Shown here in pieces: positions 8,736 to 18,700 of a stretch of DNA of 46,985 bases. Each line of letters begins with the position of its first letter. The first letter of the stretch is position 1. The position numbers were made by a program, and so were the translations under genes. The DNA is taken from assembly GCA_032229885.1 (NCBI GenBank), contig JAVYAJ010000151.1, positions 1 through 46,985 of the forward strand, in the 5' to 3' direction. This DNA is from Anammoximicrobium sp032229885. GTDB taxonomy: Bacteria; Planctomycetota; Planctomycetia; Pirellulales; Pirellulaceae. Below the pieces are notes generated by a model. That model was given only the letters and a program-made list of their open reading frames with translations, was not told where the DNA came from and did no database searches.

Positions 8736-9902
8736 ATGCGGCAGCTAATTACCACGACGCAACGTGTGGCCGGGCGCGCAGCGCGAGCGATGCGACGGGC
8801 GATCGGCGCCGGCGCGCGCGACGGCGCTCTGCGGCTGTTGGTTGTGTTGTGCGCAGCCTGGGGCGCGGCCGGCGGGGCTGCGGACGGCGGGGCGGATGCG
8901 ACGCCGGATGCGGCCCGATTGTGGCGGTTCGCCTGGGCGAGCGACATGCACCTGGATGGCTCGCGTCTGGATTATATGGCCGAGGCGTTTCGACAACTGC
9001 GCACCGACTGGCAGCCGCATTTTGTCCTGTTCACCGGCGACAACAACGCCTGTGTGGACGACACTGGCCTGCGCGAATCGTCGGAATCCGGCGGCTCGAC
9101 GGTCTTGGTCTTGCCGCGAGCCGCCGCCGCGTCCGATGCATCCGCCCCGTCGCCTACGGATGAATCGGTCGGCGTCCGCCGCCAGCGGTTCCTCAGCGCA
9201 TTTTTGGCCCGGCATCTGCAATTGCCCTATGCGATCATTCCGGGCGACAATTGGCCGCAGGGCTTCGAGGTGGTGTTTGGTCCAAAGCAATACAGCTTTG
9301 ACTGCGGCGGACTGCATTTCTTGATGTTGGCTCCCGATCGACACTGCACGGGATCCAACCTCGAGGGGCTGTCGGCATTTGACCAGACGACACAGGATTG
9401 GATCGCGCGCGATTTGGATCGCAACCGGCACACGGCGACAATCGTGGCAATTCACGAACCGATCTATCCGCCCACCTTTCTCGATGCGCAGCCGCTGCGA
9501 CGGATCATCGCGCCTCGTCAAAACGTGATCGCCGTGCTTCAAGGTCATCTGCATCGCGAGCTGGAATATCGTCTGGGAAAGACCGCGTTCCTGGTCGGTC
9601 CGTCGCTCGGATTGCCGCCCACGCAAGCGCTGAAAATCGTTGATGTTTATCCCGATCGACTGGTCTTCAGCACCGTGGCGTACGATCCGGCGAAGAACCG
9701 ATTCACCCAGCGCGACGCGCGCCGGACGATCGCGATTGACGAGCCATGGCGGGGCCAATTGCACGCGCCGCCCGGCGTCGGCTTCGAGCCGTCCAATTAC
9801 GACGCTGTCCCCGCACGACCGCTGATCGACGATCCGCAACTGCCGCTACGCTTCGGCGAGCTGCTGCAGAACGCGGCCAGTTTTTTGCTGCCCGCCAAGT
9901 GA
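8736..9902 (+). CDS. Exported calcineurin-like metallophosphoesterase
   Basis: With the start at ATG 8736 the product is 388 aa. A basic N-region and a hydrophobic segment (LRLLVVLCAAWGAAGGAA) look like a signal peptide. The metallophosphoesterase metal motifs appear in order: SDMHLD (S69-D74), FTGDNNA (D102), a further GDNW, IHEP (H240) and GHLH (270-273). The dinuclear metal site is therefore complete. A Ser/Ala-rich loop around residues 120-150 is an insertion relative to minimal family members. The family hydrolyses phosphomono- or diesters, and the substrate cannot be read here. Export makes a joint role with the following rtcB gene unlikely even though they are neighbours. A longer open frame upstream is rejected because it would read through the terminator and promoter. 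Confidence 0.87.
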   Translation: MRQLITTTQRVAGRAARAMRRAIGAGARDGALRLLVVLCAAWGAAGGAADGGADATPDAARLWRFAWASDMHLDGSRLDYMAEAFRQLRTDWQPHFVLFTGDNNACVDDTGLRESSESGGSTVLVLPRAAAASDASAPSPTDESVGVRRQRFLSAFLARHLQLPYAIIPGDNWPQGFEVVFGPKQYSFDCGGLHFLMLAPDRHCTGSNLEGLSAFDQTTQDWIARDLDRNRHTATIVAIHEPIYPPTFLDAQPLRRIIAPRQNVIAVLQGHLHRELEYRLGKTAFLVGPSLGLPPTQALKIVDVYPDRLVFSTVAYDPAKNRFTQRDARRTIAIDEPWRGQLHAPPGVGFEPSNYDAVPARPLIDDPQLPLRFGELLQNAASFLLPAK

Positions 9903-9970
9903 CTGTGCCTGTCTCGGATGACCGAGCACGAGGATCCGTCGCCTCCATCGGACCTGCGTGGCGCGCAGCC

Positions 9971-9999
9971 TTGAGGCGACTCGTGCAATCGCACATAAT
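9971..9999 (+). promoter_or_regulatory. Candidate sigma70-type promoter of rtcB
   Basis: TTGAGG (9971-9976) and CATAAT (9994-9999) are spaced by 17 bp; the -10 element matches five of six positions. The predicted transcription start near 10006 gives a leader of about 100 nt before rtcB. Confidence 0.6.
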
Positions 10000-10004
10000 G
10001 GGCT

Positions 10005-10075
10005 GCCTCGTCGGATTGCCGACGAGGCGCAAACGGGGCGGAAGCGGCGGGCAGCCAGCGCGGAGGCGCCTCGTC
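10005..10075 (+). promoter_or_regulatory. Candidate structured leader of rtcB
   Basis: GCCTCGTCGG (10005-10014) and CCGACGAGGC (10019-10028) form a perfect 10-bp stem with a 4-nt loop at the very 5' end of the predicted transcript. The segment GCCTCGTC recurs at 10068-10075 and could capture the same partner. The freed GTCGG could then pair with CCGAC at 10100-10104, directly before the start codon. The pairings are seen in the sequence; the switching idea is inference. Confidence 0.45.
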
Positions 10076-10104
10076 AGGCAAGAATCGAGATCCGAAAGGC
10101 CGAC

Positions 10105-11568
10105 ATGGCACAGGGCGCTTATCACGGGCCGTTGGAGCAGGTCGACGACTGCTGTTGGCGCATCCCGCGAACGTACAAGCAGGGCATGCGAGTCGATGGG
10201 CTCATTTTTGCCGATGCGGATATGATCGAGGATCTGCGGCGAGACCAGGCGTGCGAGCAAGTCGCCAACGTGGCGTTCTTGCCGGGCATCCAGCAGGCCA
10301 GTCTGGCGATGCCCGACATCCATTGGGGATATGGCTTTCCCATCGGCGGCGTCTGTGCGACGGACCCGGCCGAAGGCGGCGTGATCTCGCCGGGCGGCGT
10401 GGGCTACGACATCAACTGTGGCGTGCGGCTGATGCGGACGGACTTGTTCTACCAGGACGTCCAGCCGGTGCTGACGCGTCTGATGGATCAACTGTTCGCC
10501 GCGATCCCCGCCGGAACCGGGCGGGGCGGCAAGTATCGGTACGACGCAAAAGAGCTGCGCAAGCTGATGAAGAAAGGCGTGCGGTATCTGCGGGAACGCG
10601 ACTTGGCGACCGATGGCGACATCGAGCATACCGAAGCCGGCGGCTGTCTCAGTGAGGCCGTGCCCGAGTACGTCAGCCAGCGCGCGCTCCAGCGCGGGGC
10701 GGACCAGTGCGGAACGTTGGGTTCGGGCAACCATTTCCTGGAAGTGCAGATCGTCGAGGCCATTTTCGACGAACGCGCGGCGGCGGCGATGGGCCTGGCG
10801 AAAGACATGGTCTGCGTAATGATCCATTCCGGTTCGCGCGGCCTGGGCTATCAAGTGTGCGATGACGCTTTGAAAACGCTGCGCAACACGCCGCAACGCT
10901 ATGGCATCCACCTGCCCGATCGTCAATTGGCGTGCGCCCCGATCGACAGTCCCGAAGGCCAGCATTATCTCGGCGCCATGTGCGCCGCCGCCAACTTTGC
11001 CTGGTGCAACCGCCAGTTGCTGATGTGGCAGGCCCGCGAGTCCTTCGCGCTGGTCTTCGGGCGCGACTGGCGCCAGTTGCGCATGAACCTGGTGTACGAC
11101 GTGGCGCACAACATCGCCAAGTTCGAGCAGCACGTGATCGAGGGTCGCCCGCGACAGGTCTGGGTTCATCGCAAAGGGGCGACGCGGGCATTTCCGGCGG
11201 AACACCCAGAGACGCCGTCGGCTTATCGCGAGATCGGCCAGCCGGTGATCATCCCCGGCGATATGGGCCGCGCCAGTTGGGTGCTGGTCGGACAGCACGG
11301 CAGCATGGAACGGACTTTCGGAAGCTGTTGTCATGGGGCCGGACGCAGGCTGAGCCGCACGGCCGCCGTCCAACACGCCCAGGGGCGGCGCATCGACCAA
11401 GAGCTGGCCGCGCGGGGCGTGATCGCCCGCGCCCGCAGTTGGCGCGGCCTGGCCGAGGAACAGCCGGACGCCTACAAAGACGTCAACCAAGTCGTCGATG
11501 TCGTACACCGCGCCAACCTGGCGACCAAGGTCGCGCGAATGAAACCGATCGGCGTGATCAAAGGCTGA
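10105..11568 (+). CDS. rtcB: RNA-splicing ligase RtcB
   Basis: This 487-aa protein matches RtcB of the long, archaeal-like size class. RtcB joins 2',3'-cyclic phosphate and 5'-OH RNA ends using GTP and Mn2+, in tRNA splicing or RNA repair. Conserved features are LPGIQQASLAMPDIHWGYG near the N-terminus, the metal-binding Cys in GYDINCGVRL (C105), H210 in GNHFLE, H241 in HSGSRGLG and the guanylylated histidine in CCHGAGR (H410), followed by KDVNQVVDV. All key residues are present. The start MAQGAYHG fits the family, with AAAGG about 5 nt upstream; the in-frame extension to 9958 would run through the promoter and hairpin, so it is rejected. No archease or RtcR-like regulator is nearby. Function is known for the family and its physiological target is not. 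Confidence 0.96.
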   Translation: MAQGAYHGPLEQVDDCCWRIPRTYKQGMRVDGLIFADADMIEDLRRDQACEQVANVAFLPGIQQASLAMPDIHWGYGFPIGGVCATDPAEGGVISPGGVGYDINCGVRLMRTDLFYQDVQPVLTRLMDQLFAAIPAGTGRGGKYRYDAKELRKLMKKGVRYLRERDLATDGDIEHTEAGGCLSEAVPEYVSQRALQRGADQCGTLGSGNHFLEVQIVEAIFDERAAAAMGLAKDMVCVMIHSGSRGLGYQVCDDALKTLRNTPQRYGIHLPDRQLACAPIDSPEGQHYLGAMCAAANFAWCNRQLLMWQARESFALVFGRDWRQLRMNLVYDVAHNIAKFEQHVIEGRPRQVWVHRKGATRAFPAEHPETPSAYREIGQPVIIPGDMGRASWVLVGQHGSMERTFGSCCHGAGRRLSRTAAVQHAQGRRIDQELAARGVIARARSWRGLAEEQPDAYKDVNQVVDVVHRANLATKVARMKPIGVIKG

Positions 11569-12017
11569 GTCCAAGCCGCACGGGGCGGGCGACGTGGGTT
11601 CCTTCATCGTCCCGCGGTGTTCTCTACTCGTGGCTGGCTGCGCGGCGACCGCTCGCGCCGGACGGAACATCCGATGCTCGCTGTCTCGCCTTCGTGTTGT
11701 GGCGGAGTGATCAGAGATGTTCCGCGTTCTCTCCTACGATCCGCGATTTTGAGCTGCATGTTCGCGGGTGACCGTGGTGGACAAGGATGCACCGCCCGAA
11801 AGGCGGCGCGACGAACGGGCGCAGTGCGAACGGCGAGGCGTCCCGATCAAGTCGACGAATTGACGCGCGGCGAGCTGGGCCTGTCAGGCAGCGCGTTTGT
11901 TGACGCTCGGGGTGCGTTCGTCTAGCATAGTTTCACGGTTTTCGGCGCTAGGCGACGTGTCGGAAGCCCAGGGCTGTCGTACCTTGGTTGCGTCTGCTTT
12001 TTCGGAGGCTAGTCGAT
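11569..12017. other. Intergenic region, no gene seen
   Basis: This 449-bp stretch separates rtcB from the oxidoreductase gene. It contains an ACCGCCCG...GGCGGCG hairpin with a following ACGAACGG near 11793-11822, resembling a segment at 22600-22630, and the promoter at 11900-11928. The short open frames here look like random GC-rich translations. Confidence 0.5.
11900..11928 (+). promoter_or_regulatory. Candidate sigma70-type promoter of the Gfo/Idh gene
   Basis: TTGACG (11900-11905) and TAGCAT (11923-11928) are 17 bp apart. They match five and four of six consensus positions and lie about 90 bp before the start codon. Confidence 0.6.
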
Positions 12018-13412
12018 ATGGACCAGAGTTTCCCACTGACCCGACGTTCTCTGTTGAAATCACTCGGCGCGGCCGGCGCGGGCGCGTGGGCGCTCCCGCG
12101 ATTCGTGCCGTCGTCGGTGTTGGCCGCCGAGGGCCCCAATCGCAAGCTGAACCTGGCGCTGATCGGTTGCGGCGGAAGGATGGGGCAAATCCTGGGCGCA
12201 GCCCTCCAGCACGGCGATCAAGTCACGGCCATCTGCGATGTGGACGAACGGCAGATTGCCGCGTTGAGGGGCAAGTTCCGTGAGCCGCTGGAACACGCCA
12301 AGGTGTATCACGATTATCGCAAGCTGTTGGACGTCGAGAAAACGGTCGATGCCGTGATCCTGGCGCCGGGCCAGCGCTGGCACGTGCCGATGAGCAAGGC
12401 CGCGATGCAGGCCGGCAAGCACGTGTTTTGCGAAAAGCCGATGGCCCACAGTTGCGCCGAAGCCCGCGAAATTCGTGACCTGGCCCGGCACAGCTCGCTG
12501 GCCACCCAGTTGGGGACGCAGGGCGGTTCCACCGATACGTTTCGCCGCAGCATGGAGGTGATTCAGGCGGGCTTGCTGGGCCAGATCCGCGAGGTTCACT
12601 GTTGGATCACGCGCAGTTTTCCGCCCAGCGCGCCGATCGACACCAACGCCGATCCCATCCCCGAGGGGTTGGATTGGGACTTCTGGTGCGGCCCGTCTCC
12701 CGTGCTTCCCTACAAGAGCTATTACATCGCGGCGCCCGGCGCGGTGGGTTGTCTGCACTGGGGGCGTTGGCTGGCCTTCGGCGACGGGCACCTGGCCGAC
12801 ATGGGCGCGCACGGCCTGAATCTGCCGTGGCGCGCGCTCAAGCTCGGCGCGCCGTTGCGAGCCCGGGTGACCATCCCCGAGCCGCTGAAGGACAGCTATC
12901 CGTCGGCCACGGACTTTCGCTGGGATTTTGCCGCCCGCGACGGGTTCGAGCCCGTCAGCGTTTGGTGGCACGATGGCCGGAACGCCGGGCCGCCCGAGGA
13001 ACTGGGAAAAGAGCTGCTGTCGACCTACGGCAAAGTTCCGGACAACGGCGTGCTGTTCGCCGGCGAGAAAGGCATCCTGTTCTCGAACGCCTGGGGCGTC
13101 GGCGGCGTCGTCCGACTCAAGGGGGACGAGAAATGCCGCGGCGTCCAGGACCACGAAGCGGCCAAAGCGATCCCCGTCACGCTGCCGCGAACTAGGGATC
13201 ATATGCATGAATGGTTGGATGCCTGCGCGGGCCAAGGCCAGACTTTCCAGGGGTTCGATTCGTCCGGGACCGTGGCCGAAATCGCCATGGTCGGGATGGT
13301 CGCGATGCGTCTGGGCCGCGAGATCCAGTGGGACAGCGAGAACTTGAAGGTCACGGGAGTCGCCGAGGCCGAACCGCTGGTCCATCTCGAACAGCGGAAA
13401 AAGTGGCTGTAG
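12018..13412 (+). CDS. Tat-exported Gfo/Idh/MocA family oxidoreductase
   Basis: The start at ATG 12018 has GGAGG about 9 nt upstream and gives a 464-aa protein with a Tat signal (LTRRSLLKSLGAAGAGAWA). The N-terminal Rossmann domain shows the dinucleotide loop GCGGRMG (50-56) and the family's catalytic EKP (139-141, in VFCEKPMAHS). The larger C-terminal alpha/beta domain is rich in Trp and Gly, typical of the planctomycete subfamily. These enzymes oxidise or rearrange sugars with tightly bound NAD(P), and exported members take part in glycan turnover in some bacteria; the substrate is unknown here. A strong GC stem-loop follows the stop codon. The gene seems to be transcribed alone. Confidence 0.93.
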   Translation: MDQSFPLTRRSLLKSLGAAGAGAWALPRFVPSSVLAAEGPNRKLNLALIGCGGRMGQILGAALQHGDQVTAICDVDERQIAALRGKFREPLEHAKVYHDYRKLLDVEKTVDAVILAPGQRWHVPMSKAAMQAGKHVFCEKPMAHSCAEAREIRDLARHSSLATQLGTQGGSTDTFRRSMEVIQAGLLGQIREVHCWITRSFPPSAPIDTNADPIPEGLDWDFWCGPSPVLPYKSYYIAAPGAVGCLHWGRWLAFGDGHLADMGAHGLNLPWRALKLGAPLRARVTIPEPLKDSYPSATDFRWDFAARDGFEPVSVWWHDGRNAGPPEELGKELLSTYGKVPDNGVLFAGEKGILFSNAWGVGGVVRLKGDEKCRGVQDHEAAKAIPVTLPRTRDHMHEWLDACAGQGQTFQGFDSSGTVAEIAMVGMVAMRLGREIQWDSENLKVTGVAEAEPLVHLEQRKKWL

Positions 13413-13432
13413 ACAGCGCGTCGTGCGTCTGT

Positions 13433-13463
13433 GCGCGGGGCCGCCGACGCCCCGGCCCCGCGC
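13433..13463 (+). terminator. GC stem-loop behind the Gfo/Idh gene
   Basis: GCGCGGGGCCG (13433-13443) pairs perfectly with CGGCCCCGCGC (13453-13463) around a 9-nt loop, 20 nt after the stop codon. No U-tract follows, so it may act as a factor-dependent terminator or protect the 3' end. Confidence 0.55.
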
Positions 13464-13667
13464 GTCCGATGCGACGCAAGATCGCACCGAAGCACGCCGA
13501 GCCGCGCGCACCCGACGAGACCACGCTGCCTCGCGGCCGCCGCGGGCTTTGGCCCCCCCCTGTACAAATAATCGTGCCGGAATCGACCTAGACGCGAACT
13601 GACCGATTTGCGACACTCCGCCGCCTGTTTCGCAGACAGTCTTGTCGTCAGTCAAGGAGATGCTGGC

Positions 13668-14138
13668 ATGAACCAGACTCGATGGTTCGTGGTGCTCGCG
13701 TGCGGTCTCGCCGGCTTCGCGTCCGTCGCGTTCGGAGCCGAGAGCAAATCGAATTTCAGCCTGAATCCGTTTGCCAAATCGGCAAGTGCGAAAAGCTCGT
13801 CGACGGGCGTCAAATCGTCGTCGATGTGGCCAACGTCGACTCAGAAGAACGCGTCTGGCCAGAAAAAAGTCGCCAAACGCCCCGCCGAGCCGACGATGTG
13901 GGACAAGTTTACGGCCGGGACAAAATCTGCGTTCCACAAGACGACGGATGCGCTCACGTTCTGGGACAAGGATAAGTCTTCTGCCAAGAAAGCGCCAAGC
14001 AGCGTTCGCAACCGTTACGGGGTACAAAAAAAAGAAGAGAAGAGTTCGTTCTGGCCCAGTTGGCTGTCTGGCCAAGACGACGAGCCGAAACGCCCGCGGA
14101 CGGTCAGCGAGTTTCTGAACCAGGAAAAGCCGCGTTAA
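13668..14138 (+). CDS. Small exported Lys/Ser-rich protein
   Basis: The start at ATG 13668 is preceded by AAGGAGA at a good distance. The 156-aa product has a signal peptide (WFVVLACGLAGFASVAFGA) and a mature chain rich in Lys and Ser, hence basic and probably largely disordered. A compact motif, MWDKFTAGTKSAFHKTTDAL followed by TFWDKD, and the C-terminal RPRTVSEFLNQEKPR stand out as possible conserved segments. I recall similar short proteins in other planctomycetes without a known function; no assignment is made. It is convergent with the DUF1501 gene, and a stem-loop lies between them. Confidence 0.82.
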   Translation: MNQTRWFVVLACGLAGFASVAFGAESKSNFSLNPFAKSASAKSSSTGVKSSSMWPTSTQKNASGQKKVAKRPAEPTMWDKFTAGTKSAFHKTTDALTFWDKDKSSAKKAPSSVRNRYGVQKKEEKSSFWPSWLSGQDDEPKRPRTVSEFLNQEKPR

Positions 14139-14203
14139 GCCGGGCGATTTCCGGGCCTCGGAGGATCCGGCAACAACGCGGACGATCGTCCCGCGATGCG
14201 TCA

Positions 14204-14232
14204 GCAGGGACAAGCCGGCCGCTTGCTCCTGC
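14204..14232. terminator. Bidirectional stem-loop between convergent genes
   Basis: GCAGG (14204-14208) pairs with CCTGC (14228-14232), and CAAGC with GCTTG inside, separated by a 2x2 internal loop and a 5-nt apical loop. It sits between the ends of two convergent genes. There is no U-tract on either strand, so this is a tentative terminator. Confidence 0.4.
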
Positions 14233-14292
14233 ATAGACTTCGAGCTGGCGTTCTTGGTCGTCTCGGAACGGCCGGGCCGGATCAAACCATCG

Positions 14293-15768
14293 TCACACCA
14301 GGATATCGTTGATCACGCGCGCCCGCTCGAAGCCGCTCAAGCGGGCGTCCAGCCCCTGGTATTTGAACGTGAATCGATAGTGGTCGATGCCCAGCAGGTG
14401 CAGCATGGTCGCGTGCAAATCGTGGACGTTGATCGGATTCTCGACCGCCGCGTAGCCCAGTTCGTCCGTAGCGCCGTAATTCATCCCGCCTCGAACCCCA
14501 CCGCCGGCAAGCCAGATGGTGAAGCCTTTGTTGTGGTGGTCGCGACCGTCGCTGCCTTGGGACATCGGCGAGCGGCCGAACTCGCCCGCCCAGACCACCA
14601 ACGTGTCGCGAAGCATGTCGCGCTGTTTCAGATCCCGGATCAACGCCGCACAGGCGCGATCCACCTCTTGGGCCTTGAACTCGATGCCGTTGCGGACGCC
14701 GCTGTGGTGGTCCCAATCCTTGTGGTACAACTGGATGAACCGCACGCCTCGTTCAGCCAGCCGCCGCGCCAGCAGACAGTTGGCGGCGAACGAGCCATCG
14801 CCGGGACGGCAGCCGTACAGGTCGAAGATGTGTTGTGGCTCGGCGCTCGAGTCCATCAGGTCCGGGACGCTGGCCTGCATCCGGAACGCCATCTCATACT
14901 GCGCGATCCGGGTGGCGATTTCGGGGTCATCTACGATCTTGTCGTACTGGACGTTGATGGCATTGGCCGCTTGGACGACGTCTTGTTGCCGCTGGCGAGA
15001 CACGCCTGATGGGTTGCTCGAGTACAGCACGGGGTCGCCGCGACCGCGCAGGGCGATGCCCTGAAACCGGCTCGGCAGAAACCCGGCGGACCACTGCCGC
15101 GCGGCGATCGGTTGGTTTTGGCCGCCGCGTCCCAGCGACGTCAGCACGACAAAGCCGGGCAGGTCGTCCGCCTCGGACCCCAGGCCGTACACCATCCAGG
15201 CGCCCATCGACGGACGCCCGGCGATCTGCGATCCGGTGTTCATGAACATGTGCGCCGGGTCATGATTGATCGCTTCGGTGGTCATCGAACGCACAAAGCA
15301 CAGTTCGTTGGCGACCGCCGCCGTCTGCTCGAACAGCTCGCAGACCTCCGCGCCGGTATCGAACTGCTTGAACTTCAGTTGCGGCCCGAAACAGACCAGC
15401 TTGGCGCCCTGCAACTGGGCCAACTGCTGGCCTCTGGTCATGCTCTCCGGCATGGGCTTGCCGTGCATCTTGGCCAATGTCGGCTTGTAATCGAACGTCT
15501 CCAGATGCGATGGCCCACCGGCCATCGTCAGCCAGATCACCCGCTTGGCTTTGGCCGGGAAGTGCGTCGGTTGCAGCACGCCCTGCCAACGGTTCGGCTC
15601 GGTCGCCGTAGCCGGCCCCAACCCCAGCGGGCTCGTCCGCGCCAACGGATCCATCAGCGCACCGAGCGCGACCGAACCGAGGCCGGCGGCGGTCAGCCGC
15701 AGAAAGCTGCGGCGGCAGGCCTGACGCCAGATCGCGGCCTGAATTTCGTGCGAGGAGAGTGTGTTCAC
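14293..15768 (-). CDS. DUF1501 protein (exported, sulfatase-like fold)
   Basis: This 491-aa protein is a member of DUF1501, a very common planctomycete family related to the alkaline phosphatase/sulfatase fold. A Tat-type signal (CRRSFLRLTAAGLGSVALGA) is followed by the family hallmarks: IWLTMAGGPSHLETFDYKP, FVRSMTTEAINHDPAH, AERGVRFIQLYHKDWDHH, VVWAGEFGRSPMSQGSDGRD-HHNKGFT and the C-terminal LHLLGIDH. The His/Asp residues in these blocks suggest a metal site, but no enzymatic activity is established for the family. It begins only 4 nt after the stop codon of the DUF1549/DUF1553 gene. The two form the classic planctomycete pair and are almost certainly cotranscribed. Confidence 0.95.
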   Translation of the reverse strand: MNTLSSHEIQAAIWRQACRRSFLRLTAAGLGSVALGALMDPLARTSPLGLGPATATEPNRWQGVLQPTHFPAKAKRVIWLTMAGGPSHLETFDYKPTLAKMHGKPMPESMTRGQQLAQLQGAKLVCFGPQLKFKQFDTGAEVCELFEQTAAVANELCFVRSMTTEAINHDPAHMFMNTGSQIAGRPSMGAWMVYGLGSEADDLPGFVVLTSLGRGGQNQPIAARQWSAGFLPSRFQGIALRGRGDPVLYSSNPSGVSRQRQQDVVQAANAINVQYDKIVDDPEIATRIAQYEMAFRMQASVPDLMDSSAEPQHIFDLYGCRPGDGSFAANCLLARRLAERGVRFIQLYHKDWDHHSGVRNGIEFKAQEVDRACAALIRDLKQRDMLRDTLVVWAGEFGRSPMSQGSDGRDHHNKGFTIWLAGGGVRGGMNYGATDELGYAAVENPINVHDLHATMLHLLGIDHYRFTFKYQGLDARLSGFERARVINDILV

Positions 15769-15772
15769 GAGA

Positions 15773-18700
15773 CTAACTCCGGGTCACCGTTTCGTGCAGG
15801 TTTAGAATCACGCGGGCCACGCTGATCCACGCGGCCAGCTCGGTCGGATCCAGGCCGTCCGTCGCCGCTTGGCCGATCTTCAACAAGGCCGCGGCGGCCG
15901 CCGAATCCTGGGCGTATTCCGCTCGATGTTTTTCCAGCAGCGCCGATGCGATCTGCAATTCGTCGGCGCGCGGCGCGCGCTGTAGCGCTTGGCGCCAGGC
16001 CCAGGCGAGCCGCGCCGGCGTGTCGGCGCCGCCTTCGCGCAGCACGCGGGCGGCGAACACGCGGGCCGCTTCGACATAGGTCGGATCGTTCAGCAACGTC
16101 AACGCTTGTTGCGGAGTGTTCGAACGCGGGCGATCGGCGACGCATTCCTCGCGAGGTGGTGCGTCGAACGCCAACAGGCTCGGATGCAAAAACGAACGCT
16201 GCCACCAGATGTACAGTCCGCGCCGATATTGAGACTCGCCCATGTCGGCCACCCAGGTCCGCGGAGGAAAGTTCAGGTTCTCCCAATAACCGTCCGGCTG
16301 GTATGGCTTGACGCTGGGGCCGCCAATCTTCAACGCCAGCAGGCCGGCGATGGCCAGGGCGTTGTCTCGGATCAGCTCGGCGTCCAACCGGAAACGGCTC
16401 TGTCGCGCCAGTTCGCGGTTGTCCGGGTCGCGCTGCTGCAGCTCGCGAGGCGCCAGCGAAGACTGCCGATAGGTGCGGCTGGTTACGATCGTTCGCACCA
16501 TGTGCTTGATGTCCCAGCCGCTGTCCATGAACTCGCAGGCCAGCCAGTCGAGCAGTTTCGGCTGTGCGGGCCATTCGCCCTGCGAGCCCAGATCGTCCGA
16601 CACTTTGGACAATGCGATGCCGAAGAACTGCTTCCACAGCCGATTGACGAACACGCGTGCGGTCAGCGGATTCCCGCGCCACACGAGCCAGTTGGCCAGA
16701 TCCAAGCGCGTCAGGCGGCGATCCGTGGGAATGTCGCCGTGCGGCAGGTAGGCCGGCAAGGCCGGCTGCATGACCTCGCCGCTAGTGTCCATCCAGTTGC
16801 CGCGCGGCATGACGCGCACGGTTCGCGGCGTGCTCGTCGCCGTCGTGACCAAACAGTGCGGCAGCGCAGCTTCGAAGTCCGCCAACGCCTGACGCGCTTC
16901 GGCAAGTTGCGTTCGCAGTGCGGCGGCCGCCGGCGCCGTAGCCTGAAAATACTGCGTCAGGCGGGACTGCATCGGCGCATCGCGCTGCGCCGGCGCGGTT
17001 TCGATGATCTTTAGAATGTCCGGGGGCGGCAGATCGATCCCGAGGCTCGACGCGGCCTCGGGCGCCGCGGCCGCCGCCAACCGGAATCGGCCTAAAACGT
17101 GGTTGCCGCCGTACTGTTGCCGCAGCGTGAACACGAGCGTCAGGCCGGCGTCGGCCAGCGGCTCGGACAGCTCGAAACTGATGGCCTGCGATCTGCCGAC
17201 CCCGCCCAGGATGGCCCATCCATTCGTGGGCTGCTCGTTCCCGCCGACCGTCGCGGCAGCCGGGAAGTTCGGCTGTTCGAACGTGGCCGCCGTTCGCGCT
17301 ACGGTAAGCGACCGGTCGCCGGCCGTGATCTTCACTTCGTTCAGCACAAAGTTGCCGTTCGAGGCGCGGCCCGGACCGCCGGACGGCAACGAGGCCAGCT
17401 CGAGCGCATCCAGACGTACAGCGCGGATGCCCGGTCGCTCCGTGCGGACTGTCACGCGATAGGTGTCTCGACCGTCATCCGGGTTGCCCTCCGCCGAGAC
17501 AACCCCGTCGTTGCTGATCGTCAGCCTGGTTCCGTGCTCGGATTCCACGGACTGCGGTCTGAGGATGGCCCAGCGGTCGCTGGACCATTCGGCGACCACC
17601 TGCTGCTCCCATGCCTGTCGAGCGGCGGCGATCTCGGGGCCGGGAGAATCGTACTGCCGCTGCAATTCGTCCACCCGCTTGCGGCGGGATTCGAGTTCGC
17701 GCCCCTGTTGTTCATCCAGCACCAGCATCCCCGCCTCGCGGCGCCCGATGATTGGCTCCTGGATATCGGCGAAAAAAGCGCCCATCGAGAAAAAGTCGCG
17801 GATCGTCGCCGGATCGAACTTGTGGTCGTGGCATTGGCAGCATCCCAAAGTCTGGCCCAACCACACGGTCCCCATCGCGCGGACTCGATCCGTCAACATT
17901 CGCAGTTCGTAATCGCCGGCCTGCGCGCCGCCCTCTTCGGTCGTCAACAGCAAACGATTGAAGCACGAGGCGACCTTTTGCTCAGGACCGCTGTCGGGCA
18001 ACAGATCGCCGGCCAATTGCTCGACGGTGAATTGGTCGAAAGGCTTGTTTTCTTGGAACGAACGAATCACATAGTCGCGATACGGCCAGACGTTTCGCGG
18101 ATTGTCCGAGTGGTAGCCGATCGTGTCCGCAAAGCGGACCACGTCCAGCCAGCCGATAGCCATGCGTTCGCCGTAGTGTGGTGAATCGAGCAGCCGTGCG
18201 ACCAGCCGTTCGTAGGCATCCGGCGAAGCGTCGGCGATGAATGCCTCGACATCGTCGGGACTGGGTGGCAGGCCGATCAAGTCGAAGTACAAACGCCGGG
18301 CAAGCGTCCGGCGATCGGCCTCGGGCGCAAAATGCAGCCCCAGTTCGGCCAGATGCGCGCCGTTCAGAAAATCGATCGCGTTCGCATCGGACGGGACTTG
18401 CGGTTTGACGGGCGGCTCGTACGCCCAGTGACCCTGGTAGGCCGCGCCCTCGGCGATCCAGCGACGGAGCGTCGCCCGTTGCTGGTCCGTCAAACGCTTG
18501 CCCGAATCGGGCGGTGGCATGACCCCGTCGGGATCGGTGCTGTAGATCCGAGACACCAGTTCGCTATCGTCCGGCTCGCCGGGCGAGATCGCACCCAGGT
18601 CCACCGCGACGTCGCGGTCGTCCAAACGCAGGTCCGCTTCACGCCGTCCGGCATCCGGGCCGTGACACAGAAAGCAATTGTTCGACAGAATCGGCCGGAT

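Noticed and set aside
9958..10104. N-terminal extension of RtcB to 9958
   Set aside because: It would translate through a promoter-like sequence and a perfect hairpin, and RtcB proteins start like MAQGAYHG.
8736..11568. Metallophosphoesterase and RtcB as one RNA-repair operon
   Set aside because: The phosphoesterase has an export signal, and rtcB has its own promoter in a 202-nt gap, so a joint cytoplasmic RNA-repair role is not supported.
12060..14285. 741-codon minus-strand open frame opposite the Gfo/Idh and small exported protein genes
   Set aside because: It is a shadow of the high-GC coding strand; the plus-strand product has clear family motifs and good start signals.
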